Source of the DNA: Candidatus Eiseniibacteriota bacterium
GTDB taxonomy: Bacteria; Joyebacterota; Joyebacteria; Joyebacterales; Joyebacteraceae
Length of the DNA: 47,481 bases
NCBI GenBank assembly: GCA_030595835.1
Contig: JAUVLG010000011.1
Span: 1-47,481, forward strand
Direction of reading: 5' to 3'
The notes beneath the pieces were generated by a model, which was given only the letters and a program-made list of their open reading frames with translations, had not been told where the DNA came from and did no database searches. The stretch's first letter is position 1. Each line of letters opens with the position of its first letter. This document shows, piece after piece, positions 8,207 to 15,104 of the stretch. Made by a program: the position numbers and the translations under genes.

Positions 8207-8241
8207 AGCTGTCGTATCTCCAGACTCGTGGTGGCCCCGGC

Positions 8242-8278
8242 AAGAAAAAGCCGGGTGTCGACTGATGTCGCACCCGGC
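8242..8278 (-). terminator. Intrinsic terminator in the leader of the sugar phosphotransferase gene
   Basis: On the minus strand an 8-bp GC stem (GCCGGGTG / CACCCGGC, outer coordinates 8250-8278) with a 13-nt loop is followed at once by TTTTTCTT (8249-8242). It lies between the promoter at 8471-8500 and the GTG at 8206. I see no promoter between terminator and gene, so transcription of the gene must pass it. Confidence 0.8.
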
Positions 8279-8464
8279 GGAAGATCAACCTGATCGCAGT
8301 AGTCTGCCAAGGGTGCTATCGAATCGACGTCGCGGCACTGGGGACCATGAGAACGACCCGCCTGCGCCACCTTCCCAAACGGCTATTCGATTTGAGAAGA
8401 AACCCTTAGCAGTCTTGCTATGTGAGTCCTTTCGTTCACGGCTACCCAGTCACTTCCAAGACTC
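8279..8464 (-). ncRNA. Untranslated leader RNA upstream of the sugar phosphotransferase (unrecognised class)
   Basis: From the promoter at 8471-8500 a transcript would begin near 8464 and run about 185 nt to the terminator stem. It can form small hairpins: GTGA / TCAC (8422-8439) and TAGCA-loop-TGCTA (8407-8420). I do not recognise it as a cyclic-di-GMP, ops/JUMPstart or other known leader. It could be an attenuation leader or a free small RNA of about 225 nt ending at the terminator. Confidence 0.4.
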
Positions 8465-8470
8465 AATGAT

Positions 8471-8500
8471 ATTCTATCACAAGCTTTGCCCATTTGTCAA
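8471..8500 (-). promoter_or_regulatory. Sigma-70-type promoter of the leader RNA and sugar phosphotransferase
   Basis: Minus strand TTGACA (8495-8500), an 18-nt spacer, then TAGAAT (8471-8476). The -35 box begins 3 bp after the stop codon of the upstream gene. Confidence 0.72.
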
Positions 8501-8503
8501 CCG

Positions 8504-9469
8504 CTATCGTCCCTTCTGCCACCCGTCGAGTTCCGCCCGAACGCAGGCCCAGAGCAGCGGAAGGAGGATCTCGTGGCGCCCCCTAAGTGCAATACCCATA
8601 CCATGTTCAGCGGTCGGCCTGGCGACGACATTGAGCATGGCCCGATAAGGCTCATTCATGTCCAAACCTATGGCCGTGAAGGCCCCGGTCACAGCGCCCA
8701 GATTCCGCGCGACTGAGAAGGCCTTCAGGAAAACCTCGGGCAGGATGACCGCTGAGCCGATGTTCACGATCACTCCCCCGTCGAGCCCCCCGACCACCTC
8801 CGAGAATATCCTGAAGTCGCGCAGACTGGTATCGCCGATGGCCGCTCCGTCGGCCGAGGCGTGCTGGTGGACGATGTCGGTCCCAAGAGCGACGTGAACC
8901 GTCGCCGGGATCCCGAGCCCGTACGCACTCCCGAGTATGCTCGCATCCAGATTGGGGGCCGGCCGCTCACTGAGCGCGCGGCCGAGAGATTCGCCCAACC
9001 CCTCACGGTCCTTCGCCCCCCGCGACGTGGCCTCGTTCATCGCGTCCGCCGTATCACTGCACATGCCGAACGTACCCTCCGCAAGATGCCGAGCGACGTT
9101 CTCCGAGGTTCTCCCCCACATCGCGATCTCGAAATCGTGTATTGCCCCGGCGCCGTTCGTCGCTATGGCCGTGACAACTCCCCTTTGCATGAGATCGATA
9201 AGAAGACGCGACAGACCGCACTTCACAACGTGCGCGCCGAACATCACCACAACCGTGCGACCCTCCCTCGCCGCGCTCGCCAGCGCGCCGACAGCTCTCC
9301 TGAAGTCCGTTCCGGCGAAGAGATCGGGCACCGCCCTCAGGAGACTCGACACATCGGGCGCTCGCTCGTCCGGGGTAACGAAGCTGCCAACCTCTATCAA
9401 CCCACCCCGCTCCTCTATTGACACGCGGCGGAGCCGCGACAGATCGGCTTCTCTGTGACGCGAAGGCAT
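8504..9469 (-). CDS. Deoxyhypusine-synthase-like protein of unknown function
   Basis: A 321-aa soluble protein. Two stretches resemble the Rossmann-like core of deoxyhypusine synthase: VVVMFGAHVVKCGLSRLLID then IATNGAGAIHDFE (compare the V-T-x-G-x-x-x-x-D-L region), and later GTDIVHQHASADGAAIGD then DGGVIVNIGSAVILPEVFLK. Near the C-terminus, ARP then LLPLLWACV matches the end of the family. The lysine that forms the enzyme-bound intermediate in true DHS (in a V-S-W-G-K-I context) is not visible, so the usual aminobutyl transfer is doubtful. ATG start with GGAGGAA upstream. It is the last gene of the GT9-GmhB-DUF3108 unit, 21 nt after DUF3108. Its substrate is unknown; the family assignment is from memory of motifs. 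Confidence 0.55.
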   Translation of the reverse strand: MPSRHREADLSRLRRVSIEERGGLIEVGSFVTPDERAPDVSSLLRAVPDLFAGTDFRRAVGALASAAREGRTVVVMFGAHVVKCGLSRLLIDLMQRGVVTAIATNGAGAIHDFEIAMWGRTSENVARHLAEGTFGMCSDTADAMNEATSRGAKDREGLGESLGRALSERPAPNLDASILGSAYGLGIPATVHVALGTDIVHQHASADGAAIGDTSLRDFRIFSEVVGGLDGGVIVNIGSAVILPEVFLKAFSVARNLGAVTGAFTAIGLDMNEPYRAMLNVVARPTAEHGMGIALRGRHEILLPLLWACVRAELDGWQKGR

Positions 9470-9490
9470 GGTTCCTCCTGTTGTGCTGCA

Positions 9491-10327
9491 CTACTGTTGA
9501 ACGTTCGCGTGGTCGACGTCCGTCAGTACGGCAGAGATGGAGCCTACGATGACCTTGCTCTTCATAAGAACGGGAATGCACGCCGCGTCATCGGTCAGCC
9601 ACACGGTCAGCTTGCCCTTCTGGTTGAAGAGCCCGGCGCCCCGCACGAAGGGCTCCACTACTATGCAATCGAACCGGCCGGCGGGCACTCTAACACGCTC
9701 CTTACGGAGCACCTTGATCTCGAGCGGGTAGTTCTTCTTGTCAGCATGGTTGTCGATGAACACCGACCGGCCGACGGTGAGATCCATCATGCGCACGTAG
9801 TAGAGCGACGAGAGAACGTCCTGCGCCCCGACGGATATCGGAACGAGCCGGCCCTTCTTCTTCGGGTAGAGTGCAACGTGCCGGTCGTGGTCGAACAACA
9901 CGAGGTCGTGCGCCCGGAAGTCGCCTTCTCGGAGCCGCTTCTCGAACCGGCGCGGGACGAGTTCTCTGGTGTCCAGGTAAGACTCGGCGACGTCCCTCAC
10001 GGTGAAGAACGCGGAGAAGAACGGATTCGACTCCGCAAGCGAGACGATGCGGTAGCACTCGTAGCCGCGCTCCGTGACGATCTCCGGTATGCCAAGCGTC
10101 GCGGTCCCGGCGCTGACGAACCCGTACTTGATCTCGAACGACAGCTTCTCTCCCACACCGAACGGTGGAACGGCGACCTCACCGGAGGGACCAAGCGCCG
10201 CGCGGCCACCGGCCGCTCCCACGGAAGTCACCGCTGAGGCAACGGGCAGAACGAAGAGCAGCGCGACGCACAGAAGCACCGCTCCACTCGTCACACGCCT
10301 TCGTCTGTGCTCCGTCCCGGCTCTCAT
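9491..10327 (-). CDS. DUF3108 domain protein, exported
   Basis: A 278-aa protein with an N-terminal signal (arginine-rich start, then AVLLCVALLFVLPVASA) followed by a DUF3108 domain: FGVGEKLSFEIKYGFVSAG, then SNPFFSAFFTVRD and ESYLDTRELVPRRFEKR, ending with a KGKLTVWLTDD strand. DUF3108 proteins are periplasmic or outer-membrane-associated beta proteins of unknown role, related in shape to LolA/LolB-type folds. ATG 10327 overlaps the stop of the phosphatase gene by 4 nt (ATGA) with GGAGG 7 nt upstream, so translation is probably coupled. A longer reading from 10372 would lie inside the upstream gene and spoil the signal peptide. Confidence 0.8.
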   Translation of the reverse strand: MRAGTEHRRRRVTSGAVLLCVALLFVLPVASAVTSVGAAGGRAALGPSGEVAVPPFGVGEKLSFEIKYGFVSAGTATLGIPEIVTERGYECYRIVSLAESNPFFSAFFTVRDVAESYLDTRELVPRRFEKRLREGDFRAHDLVLFDHDRHVALYPKKKGRLVPISVGAQDVLSSLYYVRMMDLTVGRSVFIDNHADKKNYPLEIKVLRKERVRVPAGRFDCIVVEPFVRGAGLFNQKGKLTVWLTDDAACIPVLMKSKVIVGSISAVLTDVDHANVQQ

Positions 10328-10926
10328 TCCTCGTCCTCCGGCTCCCACCCTTGTCTCCCATCGAGGATCCACCGCACCGCCGCGCCCAAGTCCGGCACGT
10401 GGGCCGCCACACTGAGGCCGCGTTCGCGCGCCAGCTCACGGTGCGTAGCACCCTTGCCCGTCATCACGAGGACGGCGGGAATGCCGGCCCTGTTGGCGAA
10501 CTCGACGTCCGTTATCTGGTCACCAATCATCGTCGACTGCGCCATATCGATGTCCAGATCGCGAACGGCAAGCTCCAGCATCCCTAAGGCCGGCTTCCGG
10601 CAGGTCGCGTCGCGCGTGTACCGCTCGACGGTCCCGTCGGTGTGGTTCGGGCAGTAGTACGCGCCGGCAAGTTGGGCACCCTCGGCCAGGAGCAGCGACT
10701 CAGTGGCCGCGTGCACGGCCGCCATATCCTCCTCGCTCATTAGACCCCTGGCGACCCCCGATTGGTTGCTAATTATCACGGCGAGTACGCCGGCCTCGTT
10801 GAGTTCGCGAATGGCGGCGGCCGCAACGTCGATGAGCACGATGTCCTCGGGGCGTGTCACGTAGCCCCGCTCCGAGGTAATGGTCCCGTCCCTGTCCAGA
10901 AACGCAGCAGCTCTTCCATTAGTCAT
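10324..10926 (-). CDS. gmhB: HAD-family D-glycero-D-manno-heptose-1,7-bisphosphate 7-phosphatase-like
   Basis: A 200-aa cytoplasmic phosphatase. Asp 11 and Asp 13 of FLDRDGT form the HAD nucleophile and acid pair, SNQSG (53-57) is motif II, and GDQITD (135-140) carries the magnesium-binding acids. These and the length match GmhB, which makes heptose-1-phosphate for ADP-heptose in LPS core synthesis. The zinc-loop residues differ from E. coli GmhB (recalled as C92, H94, C107, C109): here C92 and C109 are kept, 94 is Asn with a His at 95, and 107 is Ala. It lies between a GT9 gene and DUF3108. It could be a related histidinol- or other sugar-phosphate phosphatase, but context favours heptose. 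Confidence 0.8.
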   Translation of the reverse strand: MTNGRAAAFLDRDGTITSERGYVTRPEDIVLIDVAAAAIRELNEAGVLAVIISNQSGVARGLMSEEDMAAVHAATESLLLAEGAQLAGAYYCPNHTDGTVERYTRDATCRKPALGMLELAVRDLDIDMAQSTMIGDQITDVEFANRAGIPAVLVMTGKGATHRELARERGLSVAAHVPDLGAAVRWILDGRQGWEPEDEE

Positions 10927-11053
10927 CGTTCACCCACGCCGCACTCGCCGGTTCCGCATCAACAGACGCTCCGAGCGCCATGCAGACGAGCGCCGCCAGA
11001 AGGCGGCGCCGGCACGGTCTCACGTGTCCTATCAGCCTCAGGAAAACACCCAT
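10919..11053 (-). CDS. Possible 44-aa exported or membrane peptide
   Basis: An ATG at 11053 with GCGGAG 4 nt upstream opens a 44-codon frame ending in TAA that overlaps the gmhB start by 8 nt. The peptide has a basic stretch (RPCRRR), a hydrophobic core (LLAALVCMALGASV) and an ASA-A site resembling a signal-peptidase cleavage, leaving only a few mature residues. It fills the 140-nt gap between GT9 and gmhB. It may be a leader peptide, a small membrane protein or a translational coupling device. No family recognised. Confidence 0.4.
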   Translation of the reverse strand: MGVFLRLIGHVRPCRRRLLAALVCMALGASVDAEPASAAWVNDD

Positions 11054-11066
11054 GAAACTCCGCCCG

Positions 11067-12296
11067 TCAATCCGCGGCCGTCAAGAGGACTGCCTGAGTC
11101 CGTTCGATGAACTCCTGAATGGGGAACCGCTCGCCCGGCCTGAGTTCGACGATCTCGAGGAAAGCGGAATCCGGGAACGCGGCGTCTCGAACCTCGACGG
11201 GCGTCATGAGAGACACGGTCGGTATTCCCATCGCCACGGCAAAATAGACAAGGTCGGTGTTGCTTGCCACGAACAGATCGCACTGCCCCAGCAAGCTGAC
11301 GACGTCCCTCATGCGACGCTGCTGGACCACGATCGGCTCTCTCGCCAGCATCGCCTCGAGCTTCCCGACGAGCCAGTGGTGCTCGGGCGCGGTCAGAAGA
11401 ATGGCCCTTGCCTGATAGTCCGAGCAGAGCTTGTCCAGAAGGCGCCCCTGCTGCGACACCGAGAGCGACGTCCCTCCACGGCCGGGACCGGGGTCGAAAC
11501 CCACGAGAAGCTCGTCCTCGCGGGGCTTGCGGAAGTGGACCAGCTGTTCTGCCAGCCTCCTCTCTCGCTCCGGGACCTCCCAGGAGAGCCCGAGACCCGA
11601 CACGTCGATGCCCATGACCCGCGCTATCTCGATGCCGAGCTGCGCCCTGGTCTGTCCCGAGACGTTGCTGGAGACCTCGAGATTGAGGAACGGATGGCTG
11701 TCTTCGCTCTGGAGCCCTCCGCGAACGGGGGCGTGGGAAAGGTAGCAGAGGAACGCGCGTTCGATGTCGAACTCTCTGTCGAGGATGATCGCGATGTCAA
11801 ACTTGTAGGATCCGATCCGGTGACCGAGCGCGAGCAACTTCGAGAAGCGCCTGATACCACGCGGCAGTGAGTAATCGATGACGCGGTCGACCTCGCCGAT
11901 CCCCTCCAGGAGATCCTGGTCATCCTCGTGAACCAGTACGGCGATCTTCCCGGTGGGGAATCCGCGCCGCAGCGCCTTCAGTGTCGGCATGGAGAAGAGA
12001 GCGCCCGCGACTCCTCTTTCGGGAATCACGAGAATCTTCTCAACGCTGCGGAAGGCCTCTCCGAAGGAGATGGGTTCCGCACGCTTGAACCGCATCAGAT
12101 ACCAGGAGATGATGCGTCCCAGCTTCGAGGGCTGGCGGGCCGGCAGGGCGCGCTCGCTCGCGTGCGCCGCGGCGCCTCCCGCGTCTTCGGGATCCTCCCG
12201 GACCGGGAGCGGTTCCTCCAACTGGCTATCGGTCCGACCCTCGGTCGGCAGTTCGTCTGCTGGCATCTTGTCGTCCCCGGACATCATGGCGGACAC
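11067..12296 (-). CDS. Glycosyltransferase family 9 protein (LPS heptosyltransferase-like)
   Basis: A 409-aa cytoplasmic, membrane-peripheral GT-B enzyme. After about 60 disordered, acidic residues comes EKILVIPERGVAGALFSMPTL, the N-terminal GT9 signature, then IAIILDREFDIER and VGFDPGPGRGG in the second Rossmann domain, and LFVASNTDLVYFAVAMGIPTVSL, which corresponds to the sugar-nucleotide region. GT9 enzymes add ADP-heptose to LPS inner core. The usual signature G-P-S-D-S-G-x-x-H is altered to ASNTDLVYFA, so the donor is uncertain. GTG 12296 gives the longest frame; ATG 12287 is an alternative and neither has a clear ribosome site. Its promoter is at 12402-12431. Confidence 0.78.
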   Translation of the reverse strand: MSAMMSGDDKMPADELPTEGRTDSQLEEPLPVREDPEDAGGAAAHASERALPARQPSKLGRIISWYLMRFKRAEPISFGEAFRSVEKILVIPERGVAGALFSMPTLKALRRGFPTGKIAVLVHEDDQDLLEGIGEVDRVIDYSLPRGIRRFSKLLALGHRIGSYKFDIAIILDREFDIERAFLCYLSHAPVRGGLQSEDSHPFLNLEVSSNVSGQTRAQLGIEIARVMGIDVSGLGLSWEVPERERRLAEQLVHFRKPREDELLVGFDPGPGRGGTSLSVSQQGRLLDKLCSDYQARAILLTAPEHHWLVGKLEAMLAREPIVVQQRRMRDVVSLLGQCDLFVASNTDLVYFAVAMGIPTVSLMTPVEVRDAAFPDSAFLEIVELRPGERFPIQEFIERTQAVLLTAAD

Positions 12297-12401
12297 ACGA
12301 ACCCACGCGGGCGGGCACGCCGTCTAAGCGTTACGCTCCGCGGTGGCAGCATGCGCGCGAGTGCCTGGAACCGCAGTCTCTAGGGGTCACTTCTGCGTCG
12401 A

Positions 12402-12431
12402 AGGCTATCAGACGCGTCTCTCGAGTGTCAA
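12402..12431 (-). promoter_or_regulatory. Sigma-70-type promoter of the GT9-gmhB unit
   Basis: Minus strand TTGACA (12426-12431), 18-nt spacer, TAGCCT (12402-12407). It leaves a leader of about 100 nt before the GT9 start, in which I see no clear structure. Confidence 0.55.
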
Positions 12432-12508
12432 CCGTTTTCTCCCAAGCTAACCTCATGCGGGACAAGCACTTTCGGCGAAACGACCGCCACCCCGAGCCCG
12501 GTCTCTGG

Positions 12509-12514
12509 TAAACT
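12509..12514 (+). promoter_or_regulatory. Possible extended -10 element of the spermidine-synthase-like gene
   Basis: TGGTAAACT has the TGn extension and a TAAACT box, 10 bp before the ATG at 12525. There is no good -35 box and the transcript would be almost leaderless, so the call is weak. Confidence 0.3.
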
Positions 12515-12524
12515 CCGAAACACC

Positions 12525-14897
12525 ATGACCAGACATCGCACAGGAATGCACGAACTCAGTACGACGCGCCGACCGACGGCGCCCCGCGCGAATCACCGCG
12601 CGGGGCTCAGAGGGGCACTCGCCTCAACGGGCGCCGTCACACTGACGGTCCAGGTTCTCCTGCTGAGAGAGCTGATGATAGCGTGGCAAGGGAACGAGAT
12701 GTCGTTCGGCATCGTCATGACCGTCTGGCTCGTAGCCGGGGGGATCGGTAGTGCCGCGTACGGCCTCGTGTCGAGCAAGGTAGCTCCCACCAGAGCCAAC
12801 CTTGCTCGCGGCCTCATGGCGCTCGGGATCCTCGCCCCGACCGCCCTCTTCGCAGCGCGTGCCCTGAGGGGAGCCATGGGACTTACCGCGGGAGAGATCT
12901 CCGGATTCGCCCCTCTGGTACTCGCGTCCCTTCTCTCGCTCGCCCCGTTCACGATCGTCGCCGGGCTGTTGTTCGCGCTGTCGACGTCGGTCGTGCATCG
13001 CGAATCCCGCGGCGGCCGAATCGCCGCGGGAGAGGTCTATCTGGTGGAAGCGATCGGCGCCGCCGCCGCCGGACTCGTCGTGAGTTTCGTTCTGCTTCCC
13101 AGACTCAGCCCGGTCTCGATCGCGTTTCTGGTGACGCTTCTCGCGAGCTGCGTGTCCCTCCGACTCGTCCTCTCCTCGCAGTCGGTATCCTCGCGTGGGC
13201 GCCCGGTGAAGACACTTGCCGCCGGGGTCGTCCTCGCCGTGGCCTCGGCGGTGCTTGCCGGTCCGCCGTCCACGCGGCTCGACGATGCTTCGGTGCGAGC
13301 GCAATGGCGCGACATCGGCTTCGTGTCCCAGACGAACTCCGTCTACGGGAGAATCGTCACTGCCAGCATCGGCAGTCAGAAAAGCATCTATGAGAGCGGC
13401 GTGCTCGCCGCCTCGGCGCCCGACAGACTGAGCGCCGAGGAGACGGTGCACCTGCCGATGCTCGTGCACCCGGCGCCGTCTCGCGTGCTTCTTTTGGGAG
13501 GGGGCCTCGGGGGCGCCGTGGGCGAGATTCTCAAGCACCCGGATGTCACCCGCGTCGACTACGTCGAGCTGGACCCGGAACTGATCCCAGCGGCCAGGCG
13601 GGCGTACGGCGAGGCCATGACGGACGGGCTCGACGACGCCCGTGTGAAGGTGCACTTCGCGGACGCCCGTTTCTTCGTCAAGCGCGCCACCGCACCCTAC
13701 GACGTCATCATAGTGGGGGCTCCCGACCCAACGACCGCCCAGCTCAACAGGTTCTACACGGTTGAATTCCAGCGGGAGGTCAGCCGCATCCTTGCCGACG
13801 ACGGCGTTCTGGGGTTCTCCGTCCAGTCGGCCGAGAATTACATCGGCGCAGAGCTGGCCGCGTTCCTCGCGTGTCTGAAAGCAACGACCGAATCCGTCTT
13901 CCCCGCCGTCGCCATGTATCCGGGCGACCCGTGTCACATCGTGGCCTCGCGGTCAGGAGCCGCATTCACGCGGGACGCCCTTGTCCTGAGTGAACGCGTG
14001 AGCGAGCGCGGGCTCGACGTCGCATACGTGCGCGACTACTACCTCTCAGACAGGCTATCGGTCGAGAGGGTCGCGTCCTTCGACTCGGCACTCAAGGATA
14101 TGCGCTCGCGAGTGAACACCGACCTGTCTCCGGCGGCGTACTACCTGAGCATGGTACTGTGGAACAGACAGTTCTCGGGCGCCCCCCGCGTGCTCCTGGC
14201 CGCGCCCCGCTTCATCACGGAGAGAAACGCCATTCTGCTGAGCCTTGCCCTCATCGTTGTTCTGGCCGCGCCGTCGCTTCGGCGCCCAGGATCTGAACGC
14301 TTACGATCGCGCGCGGTCATGGCCGCGGTCTTTCTGGTCGGAGCAACCGAGATGAGCCTGGAGCTGACGGCTCTCCTGGCGTTTCAGAGCATCTACGGCT
14401 ACGTCTACCAGAAGCTCGCGCTCATCGTTGCCGCGTTCATGGCCGGCCTCGCGCTCGGGGGCTGGCTGGGCACGAAGGCAGCCGCGCGTGGAGCCGACGC
14501 GAGGTCGTTCGTGGCGCTGCAACTCCTCATCGCGGCGGTCCCGATCGCTCTCGGTGCCACCCTGACGCGCGTCGCGGCCCTCCCAACCGAGCACCTGCAT
14601 ACCTGGGCGGCGCTCTTTCCACTGATCGTTGTTGGCGCCGCGCTGCTGGCCGGACTGCAGTTCCCCCTGGCCGCGAAGCTCATGTCACGAGAGCGCCGGA
14701 ACGTCGGTGCCGTTGGCGGCAGGCTGTACGGCGCCGATCTCCTGGGTGCCGCGGTCGGCGCGATCGCTACAACGATCTTCCTGCTGCCGATACTGGGAAC
14801 CGCGGGTTCGATGCGCGCGCTGACCATCGTGAACCTCGCCGTGTTCGCGTCGCTCGCTCTCTCTCTCGTCCCGGGGCGACTGGGGCGGCCTGTCTGA
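12525..14897 (+). CDS. Large membrane protein with a central spermidine-synthase-like domain
   Basis: A 790-aa protein with about six membrane segments (residues 30-230), a soluble domain (about 265-540) and five or more membrane segments to the C-terminus. The soluble domain has the SAM-type nucleotide motif LLLGGGLGGAVGEIL and VDYVELDPELI, then YDVIIVGAPDPTTAQLNRFY. True spermidine synthases read V-D-S-S-D-P here; the first Asp is Gly in this protein, while the second is kept. Such fused membrane/spermidine-synthase-like proteins are widespread, and their reaction is unknown to me. It is the only plus-strand gene, divergent from the GT9 unit and convergent with the beta-helix gene. ATG 12525 lacks a ribosome site; ATG 12546, preceded by AGGA, is an alternative. 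Confidence 0.82.
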   Translation: MTRHRTGMHELSTTRRPTAPRANHRAGLRGALASTGAVTLTVQVLLLRELMIAWQGNEMSFGIVMTVWLVAGGIGSAAYGLVSSKVAPTRANLARGLMALGILAPTALFAARALRGAMGLTAGEISGFAPLVLASLLSLAPFTIVAGLLFALSTSVVHRESRGGRIAAGEVYLVEAIGAAAAGLVVSFVLLPRLSPVSIAFLVTLLASCVSLRLVLSSQSVSSRGRPVKTLAAGVVLAVASAVLAGPPSTRLDDASVRAQWRDIGFVSQTNSVYGRIVTASIGSQKSIYESGVLAASAPDRLSAEETVHLPMLVHPAPSRVLLLGGGLGGAVGEILKHPDVTRVDYVELDPELIPAARRAYGEAMTDGLDDARVKVHFADARFFVKRATAPYDVIIVGAPDPTTAQLNRFYTVEFQREVSRILADDGVLGFSVQSAENYIGAELAAFLACLKATTESVFPAVAMYPGDPCHIVASRSGAAFTRDALVLSERVSERGLDVAYVRDYYLSDRLSVERVASFDSALKDMRSRVNTDLSPAAYYLSMVLWNRQFSGAPRVLLAAPRFITERNAILLSLALIVVLAAPSLRRPGSERLRSRAVMAAVFLVGATEMSLELTALLAFQSIYGYVYQKLALIVAAFMAGLALGGWLGTKAAARGADARSFVALQLLIAAVPIALGATLTRVAALPTEHLHTWAALFPLIVVGAALLAGLQFPLAAKLMSRERRNVGAVGGRLYGADLLGAAVGAIATTIFLLPILGTAGSMRALTIVNLAVFASLALSLVPGRLGRPV

Positions 14898-14967
14898 CCA
14901 CCCGAACGGCCTGCACCATCCGCTTCCTGCTTCCTTAGGCGGGCGCTCCGGATTCGTACGTGAAGGC

Positions 14968-14992
14968 GCCCCCGACGCTCACCGTCGGGGGC
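14968..14992. terminator. 10-bp GC hairpin between convergent genes, probable bidirectional terminator
   Basis: GCCCCCGACG and CGTCGGGGGC flank a 5-nt loop, 70 bp after the stop at 14897 and 110 bp after the converging stop at 15105. Neither side has a strong T-run. The rest of 14898-15104 shows nothing I can name. Confidence 0.5.
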
Positions 14993-15104
14993 ACCTGTGT
15001 ATCTTCCGTGTTCGTGTGTTCACAAGCACAGGGGTCAGGCGCCGGCCACGCCCTGAGCAGAAGACCACTCACTCACGAGCGACCCCCTGCCACGCCGGCA
15101 GCTC

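Noticed and set aside
8098-8370. 90-codon minus-strand frame spanning the leader terminator of the sugar phosphotransferase
   Set aside because: It runs through the terminator and into the enzyme gene in another frame, with no family similarity; the hairpin and U-run explain the sequence better.
8279-8464. Cyclic-di-GMP (GEMM), ops/JUMPstart or cobalamin riboswitch in the leader
   Set aside because: I compared the leader by eye with the core motifs of these elements and found no convincing match; only small local hairpins are visible.
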